This document shows positions 17,226-24,889 of a stretch of DNA of 64,000 nt, in pieces (position 1 is the stretch's first letter; every line of letters starts with the position of its first letter). The position numbers and the translations under genes were made by a program. The notes beneath the pieces were generated by a model. That model searched no databases, was not told the DNA's origin, and saw nothing but the letters and a program-made list of their open reading frames with translations. This DNA comes from Alphaproteobacteria bacterium (GTDB lineage: Bacteria; Pseudomonadota; Alphaproteobacteria; JANSWW01): assembly GCA_024743275.1 (NCBI GenBank), contig JANSWW010000002.1, positions 328,379 through 392,378 of the forward strand, in the 5' to 3' direction.

Positions 17226-19673
17226 CTACCCCCGGAGCCGGTCGTTCGCCGGGTCGTAGAGCGGCGCGTCCGCCTGGACCACCGCACTCCGCCGCTCACC
17301 GTATATCTCGACCTCGACCGCCGTTCCCGGGACCGCCAGATCGGAGCGGATGACCGCAAGCGCGATCGACTTCTCCAGCCGGTGCCCCCAATCGCCGGAG
17401 GTGGTCTCGCCGACCTTGTCGTCGCCGTGCCAGACCGTCGACATATAGGGCGCGTCATAGCCGTTGGCCTCGACCACCAGGGTCGCGAAACGCTTCGTCA
17501 CCCCCTCCTGGCGCTGCCGCTCCAGGGCTGGCTTACCGAGGAAATCGGGCTTGTCCCATTTCACGAAGCGGTCCAGCCCGCCTTCCAGAATGGTGTAGTC
17601 GGTCGAAAGATCGCCCTTCCAGGCACGATAGCCCTTTTCGATCCTGAGGCTGTTGAGGGCGTACATGCCGAAGGGCTTGAGTCCGTGGGCCCGCCCCGCG
17701 TCCCAGATCGCCCCGTAGACCTTGGCGGTCTCCCCGATCCGGCTGTGCACCTCCCAGCCGAGTTCGCCCGCGAAGGAGACCCGGAACAGCATCACCTCGC
17801 AGCCGGCGATCTCCGTCTTCTGCCAGGTGAGCCAGGGCAATGACAGGTCCGCGTCGCAAACGGAGGCGAGGATCGCCCGGGAATTCGGTCCCGACAGGAT
17901 CTGGCAGGACCAGTCCAGGGTCTGATTGGTGATCGTGATCCCGCCGCCCTCGGGCAGATGACGCATCAGCCAGTCACGGTCGTGCCATTCCGCCGTCGCC
18001 GCTGTGATCAGCAGCAGCTTGTCCTCGTCGAGCCGTGCGATGGACATCTCGGTGACGATCCGCCCGCCCTCGTCGGCGAAATAGGCGAGGCCCAACCGCC
18101 CGACGCGCGGCACCACGCCGGTGATGAGCGACCGCAGCCATTCGGCGGCCCCCGCCCCCTCGACGAGGAAGCGGGAGAAGCCGGGCAGATCGAGGATGCC
18201 CGCCGCGTCGCGGACCGCCAGACATTCCTCCTTGATCCGCTGGAACCAGGGACCTTCCCGCTTCCAGGTCAGGGTCGATTCCTCCGACACATCGTCGCCG
18301 GGCCGGGCGAACCAGGTCGCCCGCTCCCATCCGGCGAAGGCCCCGAACTGGGCACCCTGGGAGGCCAGGAAGTCGTGGACCGGGGAGAGCCGCTTGTTCC
18401 GTCCGGCGGGCCATTCGTGATGCGGGAAATGCATGCCGTATTCGTGGCCGTAGACCTCCATCGCCTTGGCGACGCAATGGTCTTCGTCGATATAGCCGGT
18501 GAAACGGCGCGGATCACAGGACCACATATCCCACTCGGTCGCCCCCTCGACGACCCATTCGGCCAGCACCTTGCCGGCTCCGCCGCCCTGGGCGATGCCG
18601 AAGGTGAAGACGCAGGCCTCGAAGGCATCCGGCACGCCGGGCATCGGGCCGATCAGAGGATTGCCGTCCGGGGTATAGGGGATCGGGCCATTGATCACCT
18701 TGTTGACGCCGACCGAGCCGAGGATCGGCACCCGGGCCATGGCGTCTTCGATATGCCATTCGATCCGCTCCAGATCATCCGGGTAGAGCTGGAACGAGAA
18801 ATCGTCCGGCATGGGGTCGTCAGCGGTCACCCAATGCGCTCGGCAGTTCCGCTCATAGGGTCCGAGATTGAGGCCGTGCTTTTCCTGGCGGAGATAGTAG
18901 GAGCTGTCCACATCGCGCAGCAGCGGGAGCTTGTGGCCGGTCTCGGCGGTCCATTTCTCAAGCTCAGGGATCTCGTCGGTCAGCAGATATTGGTGGGACA
19001 TGGAGACACAAGGGACGTCCCGCCCGAACATCCGGCCGATCTCCTTCGCCCGGTAGCCGGCGGCGTTCACGACATATTGGCAGCGGATCTCGCCCTTCTC
19101 CGTTTCGATCACCCATTCGCCCCTATCCCGTCGGGCGCCCGTCGCCGGGCAGAAACGAACGATCTTCGCGCCCAGGTCACGGGCGCCCTTGGCCAGGGCC
19201 TGGGTCAGCTGGGCCGGATCTATGTCGCCGTCATAGGGGTCGTAAAGCCCCCCGGCAAGGTCATGGGTTTCCAGAAAGGGATAGCGGTCCTTCAGATCGG
19301 ACAGGCTGGCCATCTCCGTGTTCATGCCCTGATAGCGGCCCATCCCGACCACCCGCTCGAACTCCAGCATCCGCTCCTTGGAGTGGGCGAGACGGATCGA
19401 GCCGGTAACATGATAGTTCATCGGATAATCGACCGCCTCGGCGAGCCCACGATAGAGCTCCGCCGAATAGCGCTGCATGTTCATCACCGACCAACTGGCG
19501 GAAAAGGTCGGGACATTGCCCGCCGCATGCCAGGTCGAGCCGGAGGTCAGCTCGTTCTTTTCCAGAAGGACGCAATCGGTCCAGCCCTTGAGCGCCAGAT
19601 GATAGAGGGCCGAGACGCCGACGGCGCCGCCCCCGATGATCACAACCCGTGCCGTTGTCGGTAACTCAGCCAT
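17226..19673 (-). CDS. FAD-dependent dimethylglycine/sarcosine dehydrogenase-like protein with GcvT domain (second paralogue)
   Basis: An 815-residue paralogue of the next gene with the same layout: FAD domain (VIIGGGAVGVSALYHLALKG; SGSTWHAAGN, His retained), FAO_M linker, and GcvT C-terminal half (SFAGELGWEVHS, NSLRIEKGYRAWKGD). In proteobacteria these DMGDH/SARDH-like proteins oxidise N-methyl groups and feed C1 units to folate. A strong SD (GAGGGGGAG) precedes ATG 19673, and the gene lies 39 bp downstream of the XRE-cupin regulator. Substrate assignment between dimethylglycine, sarcosine and other N-methyl amines is not possible by eye. Confidence 0.9.
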   Translation of the reverse strand: MAELPTTARVVIIGGGAVGVSALYHLALKGWTDCVLLEKNELTSGSTWHAAGNVPTFSASWSVMNMQRYSAELYRGLAEAVDYPMNYHVTGSIRLAHSKERMLEFERVVGMGRYQGMNTEMASLSDLKDRYPFLETHDLAGGLYDPYDGDIDPAQLTQALAKGARDLGAKIVRFCPATGARRDRGEWVIETEKGEIRCQYVVNAAGYRAKEIGRMFGRDVPCVSMSHQYLLTDEIPELEKWTAETGHKLPLLRDVDSSYYLRQEKHGLNLGPYERNCRAHWVTADDPMPDDFSFQLYPDDLERIEWHIEDAMARVPILGSVGVNKVINGPIPYTPDGNPLIGPMPGVPDAFEACVFTFGIAQGGGAGKVLAEWVVEGATEWDMWSCDPRRFTGYIDEDHCVAKAMEVYGHEYGMHFPHHEWPAGRNKRLSPVHDFLASQGAQFGAFAGWERATWFARPGDDVSEESTLTWKREGPWFQRIKEECLAVRDAAGILDLPGFSRFLVEGAGAAEWLRSLITGVVPRVGRLGLAYFADEGGRIVTEMSIARLDEDKLLLITAATAEWHDRDWLMRHLPEGGGITITNQTLDWSCQILSGPNSRAILASVCDADLSLPWLTWQKTEIAGCEVMLFRVSFAGELGWEVHSRIGETAKVYGAIWDAGRAHGLKPFGMYALNSLRIEKGYRAWKGDLSTDYTILEGGLDRFVKWDKPDFLGKPALERQRQEGVTKRFATLVVEANGYDAPYMSTVWHGDDKVGETTSGDWGHRLEKSIALAVIRSDLAVPGTAVEVEIYGERRSAVVQADAPLYDPANDRLRG

Positions 19674-19712
19674 CAGTGTCTCCCCCTCTTTTCGAGACGC
19701 TTATCCCTGTTG

Positions 19713-20324
19713 TCAGTAGATCGGTGGCGCGATCGCCCAAATGACCACGACGGGTTCCGCGCCCGCGTTCCGCCACCGGAAAGGTTCGTTCCTGAATCTG
19801 AAACTGTCGCCCGGCTCCAACGTGAACCACTCGCCGGCGATCTCGAGATCCAGCGTGCCGCTCACCACATAGCCCGCCTCTTCGGTCTCCCGCTGGGAGG
19901 CCTCCGGCAGCGCGGCACCGGGCATGAAGACGGAGCGAACGAGCTCAAAACTGCCACCGATATCCGGGGACAGAAGCTCCTCGACCAGGCCTTCCTCATT
20001 GTTGCCGAGCGGCCGGCGCGCCGACGCCCGGACGATCCAGCCGCGCTCCTCCTCCGAGGCGGCATGGTTGGCGAAGAAAAAGCCGACGGGTAGGTTGAAG
20101 AAGGCCGCCATCTTGCGAAGATCGCGGATCGCCGGCTCGGAGACTCCCCGCTCGATCTGGGAGAGCCAGCCGACGGAGCGGCCGAGCGCGGTCGCAACCT
20201 CCTGCAAGGTCAAGCCACGGGATTTTCGAAGAACGCGGAGGGTCGCACCGATGGCCTCGGGATCGTCGGCGGCCACATCCGTGCCGCCCGCCATCTCCAG
20301 GAATGCCGCCTGCCCCACCGCCAT
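19713..20324 (-). CDS. XRE-family regulator with C-terminal cupin sensor domain
   Basis: A 203-residue regulator: HTH_3 in residues 25-80 (LGRSVGWLSQIERGVSEPAI) and a Cupin_2 domain in the last about 75 residues (EEAGYVVSGTLDLEIAGEWFTLEPGDSFRF). This class commonly controls amine, betaine or polyamine catabolism and senses the substrate through the cupin. It is first in line before the two oxidoreductases and the methyltransferase on the same strand, so it probably controls its own operon. The start follows the ORF limit; its upstream region is moderately A/T-rich. Confidence 0.9.
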   Translation of the reverse strand: MAVGQAAFLEMAGGTDVAADDPEAIGATLRVLRKSRGLTLQEVATALGRSVGWLSQIERGVSEPAIRDLRKMAAFFNLPVGFFFANHAASEEERGWIVRASARRPLGNNEEGLVEELLSPDIGGSFELVRSVFMPGAALPEASQRETEEAGYVVSGTLDLEIAGEWFTLEPGDSFRFRNEPFRWRNAGAEPVVVIWAIAPPIY

Positions 20325-20781
20325 CAGACCGCTCCATCTCGACGATGAAATTATGCGGTCAGTTTTTCATAAAAACGCGGTTTCAACAATCGGATTTCAC
20401 ATCGATGGGGATGCTGGTCTCAAGTTATGGAATGTGGGCCGTCAGGACGGCCATGGCCCGGACCGCCCAATCGATCACCTTCTGCAGCGCGATGATGAGA
20501 GGCTCTTTATCCGGTCCATGATCATGCATGGTTTGGTCCTGTCATGAATCCTGTGGAGCGGCCGACGAGAGCCAGGGTCGAAGCTTTCTGAGTTCGGAAA
20601 AACATGAAGAAAAGCAGACGGTTGCGTCCTATCCGCGGTGGTTCTGGAAGCGCCGATCCCTTCCGCGATCCGCCCACGGATTTCCAGCCCAAACCCATAC
20701 CCCCACGGAATCGAGACAGATCGTTACGAAAGCGCCTCGCTCGCCAGCGTTCTCTCCGGATCGTCAACCGGCCGCCCGGCG
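20325..20781. other. Intergenic region upstream of the XRE-cupin operon
   Basis: About 457 bp without a clear large gene. It holds the short 34-residue frame (20425-20529) and, near 20345-20395, an A/T-richer stretch that is the likely promoter area for the XRE-cupin gene. The part from 20530 to 20781 shows no convincing coding frame, repeat or hairpin; a 74-codon plus-strand frame there is basic and Pro-rich and looks random. Confidence 0.45.
20425..20529 (-). CDS. Possible 34-residue small protein
   Basis: A short reading frame with ATG at 20529 preceded by ACAGGA at 7-nt spacing. The product starts MHDHGPDKEPLIIALQKV and goes on to a hydrophobic, amphipathic stretch (IDWAVRAMAVLTAHIP) before TAA. 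The pattern resembles the beginning of small inner-membrane proteins such as the PsiE-like family, so it may be a truncated N-terminus rather than a complete gene. It lies about 100 bp upstream of the XRE gene on the same strand. No homologue could be confirmed by eye. Confidence 0.35.
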   Translation of the reverse strand: MHDHGPDKEPLIIALQKVIDWAVRAMAVLTAHIP

Positions 20782-21351
20782 TTATCGTCCCATCGAGAAG
20801 AACTCATCGTTCGGGCGCATCGCGGTGACATTCGCCATCCGATTGCTCAGCCCGAAGAAGGCCGCGATCCCCGCGATATCCCAAATATCGTCCTCGTCGA
20901 AGCCATGGCCGTACAGCGTGGCGAAATCGGATTCTCCGATGGACCGGGAATCCCTCGATACCTTCATGGCGAAGTCGAGCATCGCCTTTTGCCGGGGTGA
21001 GATATCCGCCTTCCGATAGTTGACCGCCACCTGATCGGCGATGAGCGGATCGCCCGCCCGGACCCGAAGGATCGCCCCATGGGCCACAACGCAGTACTGG
21101 CAGCCGTTGTCATTGGACGTGGCGACGATGATCATCTCCTTCTCCGCCTGAGAGAGCCCACCCTCCCGTTTCATCAGGGCATCGTGATAGGCCATGAACG
21201 CCCGGAACTCGGCGGGCCGATAGGCGAGCACCGCGAACACATTGGGAATGAAGCCGATCTTCTCCTGTGTCTTGAGAAAGAGGGCGCGGATGTCCTCGGG
21301 CAGGTCCTCCAGCGTCGGAACGGGAAAACGGCTGATCGGAAGGTCTGTCAT
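20782..21351 (-). CDS. Peroxidase-related / AhpD-like carboxymuconolactone decarboxylase family protein
   Basis: A 189-residue alpha-helical CMD/AhpD-fold protein. The redox motif is EMIIVATSNDNGCQYCVVAHG, where the CxxC plus following His is the AhpD peroxidase signature; the C-terminal half (DIWDIAGIAAFFGLSNRMAN) is typical of uncharacterised peroxidase-related enzymes. The start MTDLPIS (21351) is preferred to ATG 21369 because AAAGGA lies upstream of it. It follows the outer-membrane channel gene by 130 bp on the same strand, so it may be the last gene of that operon. A role in detoxifying peroxide or reactive intermediates is inferred. Confidence 0.85.
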   Translation of the reverse strand: MTDLPISRFPVPTLEDLPEDIRALFLKTQEKIGFIPNVFAVLAYRPAEFRAFMAYHDALMKREGGLSQAEKEMIIVATSNDNGCQYCVVAHGAILRVRAGDPLIADQVAVNYRKADISPRQKAMLDFAMKVSRDSRSIGESDFATLYGHGFDEDDIWDIAGIAAFFGLSNRMANVTAMRPNDEFFSMGR

Positions 21352-21481
21352 GATCGCGGGTCCTTTCATCCACTCGAGACCCGGAATTGAACAAGACGCC
21401 GGCGCACCCGAGCCCCCGAGAGATCGCAGCCCAGGCTTGCTCTCGTGTCATGGGCTGCGCCGCGGCGCCTTCCGCCGCCGT

Positions 21482-22831
21482 CTAAAACCGAAACTGAAAG
21501 GTTGCCTCGACGAAGGTGATGGCCTCGTCCGGACCGGTCGATTGGATGACCTTACCCGGGAAAAAGTGGGTGAAGACGATCGAAAAAGCCGCCCGCGGCG
21601 ACATCTCATAGGCCGCGTTGACCGACCAGGCCGTCCCCACATGGCGGCCGTCCCCACCCGACCGGACGATCTGGCCCGGCGGACCATAGACCGCGTCCGC
21701 CTCCTCCAGACGCCAGAAGACGTTGACGTCGGTGCCCACACTCACACCGGGTAGCGGTGCGGTGGAGACCGAAGGCCGGACATTGTAGAAGTTCCGCGGG
21801 CCCAGAACCGCCGCCTCGGAGAAGTAGTTTCCCCGGGGGAACATCGGATTGAAGGTCTCCAGCCGATTGTCGGAAGGATCGCTGTCACCGCTGGCGATGT
21901 TGGCGCTCACGCCCAGACGCGGCGCCCAGGCCAGCGTCCGGAACCGGTAGCCGGTGTCCGACGCAAAGGTCCAGGCCCGGATATCCCCGCCGTCGAAATC
22001 GCCGACCTGGTATACGCCTTCCCAATTCCAATCCCAGTTACCGGCCGCCCCGAACGCACGCAGGCCGACCGACGTCCGACGCTCCTCCCCCCTGCCCTGA
22101 AAGTAGCGAGCCCCCTCGTCCACATAGCGAAGGACGTAGAAGTCCGCCTGGCCCAGGGGCAGGACCCCTTCCCGTGCCGTGGCATAAGCCCCAAAGAGGC
22201 GCTCGTCATCACTAGGCGTATTATCGAAACTGCCGGGCAACGGCACCACCGGTCGGGCGGCAAGGCCCGTCACAACGCCTAGGGCCGAGTCGACGCCGAA
22301 TCGGACCGCATCGAAGGTACGCCGGACGTTGGGCCCTTCACGCATGTCGATCAGCCGGCCACTGCCCAGCCGCATTTCCTGGCGCCCGGCGCGCAGCCCG
22401 GCGATGCCACCCAGATCGCGCAGCTCGACGAACAGGTTCTGGACCGCTAGACGGTCCTCGTCCACCGGGCTGGGCCCGGCTTTGCGACCGATCTCGTTGG
22501 CGCTCGACAACTGCCCGAAAATGCGGAGGTGATCCCCCAAGCCGAGGTCGGCATGGGCCGTATAGCGCTGAAGCCAGACCCCGGCCTCATCCTGGGGATC
22601 GTCGCCGAAACCGGGATTGTGGGTGTACTCGTAGCGTTGGCGGATCTCGCCGCCGAGGGTGAGCCGCAGGGTGCCGTCATCCGCACCGACCACCGGGCAG
22701 GCCTTGCGGTCGTCATAGCGGGACAGGACCGGCTCGACCGGACAGTCGAACAGCGCGTGGGCGGGCGGCGGAAACGCCGCGGCCGCGACCAAGGCGACAC
22801 AGAGTGGGAGAAGCCGGCGCACAGGTCTCAA
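21482..22831 (-). CDS. Alginate-export-family outer membrane porin
   Basis: A 449-residue secreted beta-barrel protein. It has a signal peptide (residues 1-26, ending PPAHA) and the features of the alginate_exp family (PF13372): GEIRQRYEYTHNPGFG, an LRAGRQEMRLGSGRLID strand pair and a C-terminal strand ending VEATFQFRF with terminal Phe. Despite the name, most members outside alginate producers serve as substrate channels or efflux outlets for small molecules. Its start overlaps the MFS transporter stop (ATGA), so the inner- and outer-membrane transporters are co-translated. No alginate genes are present. Confidence 0.86.
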   Translation of the reverse strand: MRPVRRLLPLCVALVAAAAFPPPAHALFDCPVEPVLSRYDDRKACPVVGADDGTLRLTLGGEIRQRYEYTHNPGFGDDPQDEAGVWLQRYTAHADLGLGDHLRIFGQLSSANEIGRKAGPSPVDEDRLAVQNLFVELRDLGGIAGLRAGRQEMRLGSGRLIDMREGPNVRRTFDAVRFGVDSALGVVTGLAARPVVPLPGSFDNTPSDDERLFGAYATAREGVLPLGQADFYVLRYVDEGARYFQGRGEERRTSVGLRAFGAAGNWDWNWEGVYQVGDFDGGDIRAWTFASDTGYRFRTLAWAPRLGVSANIASGDSDPSDNRLETFNPMFPRGNYFSEAAVLGPRNFYNVRPSVSTAPLPGVSVGTDVNVFWRLEEADAVYGPPGQIVRSGGDGRHVGTAWSVNAAYEMSPRAAFSIVFTHFFPGKVIQSTGPDEAITFVEATFQFRF

Positions 22832-24444
22832 GCGGCGGAGACCCGATGCGTGACGACGGGTCCCTCCTCCCCCTGATGGAAGGCGTTGACCCGGTCTTGC
22901 ACCGCCTTTTCGGTTTGACTGACCCGTTCGTGGTGACGGAGATGGCTGATCCAGGAGGCCTCCAGCCAGGTTTCCACCAGGCTCTCGGGATCGTCCGCAT
23001 CCCGAAGAACCGTCCAGCCATAGCCGCCGTTCCGCCTGCGGGCATCGGCGAGCTTTTCAATCTCCGACAGGAAGGCCGGCTGATCCTGTTCCGCGACCCG
23101 GTAGTGAATCTGGATCATCACCGGTCCCCTATCGCCTTCCACCGGACCCGCGACAACAGGATCGGGCCAATGGCTGGCCGAGCTGAGATCGAGCGCCTCG
23201 CCCTGGTTGAGCTTCGCCGGCCACGAGACCGCGATCCCAGCAAGGGCGCCGATCCCGGCGACGACCAGGGCCGTCTGGATATCGAAGGAACTCGCCACCT
23301 GCCCCCACAGCAGGCTGCCCCCGGCCATGGCGCCGGAAAACAGCATCAGAAACATCGAAAGGCCCCGGGCCCGTCCCCAATCCGGCAACGAGACCTGCAC
23401 CGAGTAGTTGAGGCTGGACAGAACCGCGATCCAGGCCAGGCCGCCAACCGCCGCGGCCCCAGCCGCGACGGCGACGGTCGTGGTGGTCGCCAGCACGAAG
23501 AGAACCGCAGCGGTCAGCGCGCTCGCCACCGCGACGGCCTTGTTGGCGCCGAGCCACTTCTTGATCTGCGGTAACAGGAGCGCCCCGCCGACGGCCCCGG
23601 CCCCGACACTGGTCAGCAGGACGCCGTATGTCTCCGGCCCGCTCGCAAGCACATCCTTGGCGATCAGCGGCAGCATCGCCCAATAAGCGCTGGCGAACAG
23701 GAAAAAGGCGAAGGCCCGGACCACGGTGGCCTGGAAAGGCTTGTTGTAAGCGACATAACGGACCCCGGCCGCGATCGCAGGCGCCAGATGCTCCGGCGGC
23801 AGCTTGGACTGTGGCCGCGCCTTCGGTTTCCACCAAATCAGCGCCGCGATGATCCCGATGAAGGTCAGCGCGTTGACCGCGAAGGGAGCGGCGAGCGATA
23901 CGCCGACGATCAGGAAGCCTGCAATGGCCGGGCCGATGGCACGGCTGATGTTGATCCCCATGGAATTGAGGGCGATCGCCGAAGGCAGCATGCTGCGCGG
24001 CGTCAGGCTCGGGACGATGGCCTGCCAGGCGGGCGCCAGGAACGCTGCGCAGCTTCCCATCAGGAAGGTGAAAAACAGCAGCCGCAACGGGGTCATCGCC
24101 TCCCAATGCACCATGAGAGCGAGCACCGTCGCGACCGCCGCCATGGCGACGTTGACCCAGATCAGCAGCTTGCGACGGTCAACCAGATCGGCGACCGCGC
24201 CGGCGACCATCACGAACAGGAAAATCGGCAGCGTCGTCGCCGCCTGGATCGAGGCGACGAGCATCGGCGACGGATCGAGCGTGGTCATCAGCCAGCCGGC
24301 GCCGACATCATGCATCCAGGTCCCGATGCTGGAGATCACGGTCGCGATCCACAAGACGGCGAAGGGCGCCTCGCCGAAGGGGGCCCAGGCGGAAGGCGGT
24401 TTCGTCGATTGGCCGACCGGATCGGCGTTGTCGGAGGAGGTCAT
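22828..24444 (-). CDS. MFS transporter (EntS-like) with C-terminal monooxygenase-like domain
   Basis: A 538-residue MFS_3/EntS-type transporter: about 12 helices across residues 20-420, including the loop motif GAVADLVDRRKLL. The last about 95 residues are soluble (PVMIQIHYRVAEQDQPAFLSE onward) and look like an ABM/dimeric alpha-beta barrel domain, an extension seen in part of this family. The start overlaps the upstream XapX gene by 4 bp (ATGA), and its stop overlaps the outer-membrane porin start. Probably an exporter; the direction and substrate are unknown. Confidence 0.87.
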   Translation of the reverse strand: MTSSDNADPVGQSTKPPSAWAPFGEAPFAVLWIATVISSIGTWMHDVGAGWLMTTLDPSPMLVASIQAATTLPIFLFVMVAGAVADLVDRRKLLIWVNVAMAAVATVLALMVHWEAMTPLRLLFFTFLMGSCAAFLAPAWQAIVPSLTPRSMLPSAIALNSMGINISRAIGPAIAGFLIVGVSLAAPFAVNALTFIGIIAALIWWKPKARPQSKLPPEHLAPAIAAGVRYVAYNKPFQATVVRAFAFFLFASAYWAMLPLIAKDVLASGPETYGVLLTSVGAGAVGGALLLPQIKKWLGANKAVAVASALTAAVLFVLATTTTVAVAAGAAAVGGLAWIAVLSSLNYSVQVSLPDWGRARGLSMFLMLFSGAMAGGSLLWGQVASSFDIQTALVVAGIGALAGIAVSWPAKLNQGEALDLSSASHWPDPVVAGPVEGDRGPVMIQIHYRVAEQDQPAFLSEIEKLADARRRNGGYGWTVLRDADDPESLVETWLEASWISHLRHHERVSQTEKAVQDRVNAFHQGEEGPVVTHRVSAA

Positions 24445-24599
24445 GAGAGGACGAGATCCGTTCCAAGAAAGCCAAGCGTCATCGCCAGCACCAACAGGGC
24501 GCCGACCAGTTTCGGCGGGGCCGGCAGCGGAATATCGAACCAGCGGCAGACGGCACCGATCCCAAGGCCCATCGCCACCGCGATCGCAAGGTCAGTCAT
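24441..24599 (-). CDS. XapX-domain small membrane protein
   Basis: A 52-residue protein beginning MTDLAIAVAMGLGIGAVCRWF, with two hydrophobic helices joined by DIPLPAPPKLVGALLVL. The PLPAPP turn is the hallmark of the XapX domain. It overlaps the upstream XapX gene by 8 bp and the MFS gene by 4 bp (ATGA), so it sits firmly inside the operon. XapX domains lie beside or inside transporters (for example XapB-associated); the biochemical role is unknown. Confidence 0.85.
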   Translation of the reverse strand: MTDLAIAVAMGLGIGAVCRWFDIPLPAPPKLVGALLVLAMTLGFLGTDLVLS

Positions 24600-24885
24600 G
24601 GCCGATCCCTCCTATACCGCTCGCTCCTTTGCCGGTCGCTCCTTTGCCGGTCACTCCTTTGCCGGTCACTCCTTTGCCGGTGACTCCTTTACCGGTCGGG
24701 CCGCCGCACAGCGGTTCGGTTGTGCATTTCCTATCGAACCAGTGGTCCACGGCGAGGTAGCCCAAAGTCATGGCGACGACGAGCAATGCCCCCGTCAGCA
24801 CTGGCGGCGCGGGCAAGGGCAGCTCCACTAAGCGGCAGATCACACCGATGGCGACGCCGAGAAAGAGGCCGATGGCGATCTTCAT
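24592..24885 (-). CDS. XapX-domain protein with C-terminal TGKGV repeats
   Basis: A 97-residue protein starting MKIAIGLFLGVAIGVICRL at ATG 24885, 4 bp after the amidohydrolase stop. The first 50 residues form a XapX domain with the same PLPAPP turn as the next gene. After the second helix comes HWFDRKCTTEPLCGG, then five copies of the pentapeptide TGKG(V/A) and a Gly-rich end. The repeats are encoded by a 15-bp tandem array. The two XapX genes look like an in-place duplication, with the repeat tail unique to this copy. Confidence 0.82.
   Translation of the reverse strand: MKIAIGLFLGVAIGVICRLVELPLPAPPVLTGALLVVAMTLGYLAVDHWFDRKCTTEPLCGGPTGKGVTGKGVTGKGVTGKGATGKGASGIGGIGHD
24623..24697. repeat. 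15-bp tandem repeat, five units
   Basis: Five consecutive 15-bp units (plus-strand form GCTCCTTTGCCGGTC, with A for G at the first base in later copies and single changes in the last two) lie inside the XapX gene on the minus strand. The unit length is a multiple of three, so copy-number change would keep the frame and only lengthen or shorten the TGKGV tail. Confidence 0.95.
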
Positions 24886-24889
24886 GGCA

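Noticed and set aside
15520..17259. 579-codon plus-strand frame
   Set aside because: It is antisense to the DMGDH-like gene 14767-17220. That gene has a full two-domain match, while this frame has none.
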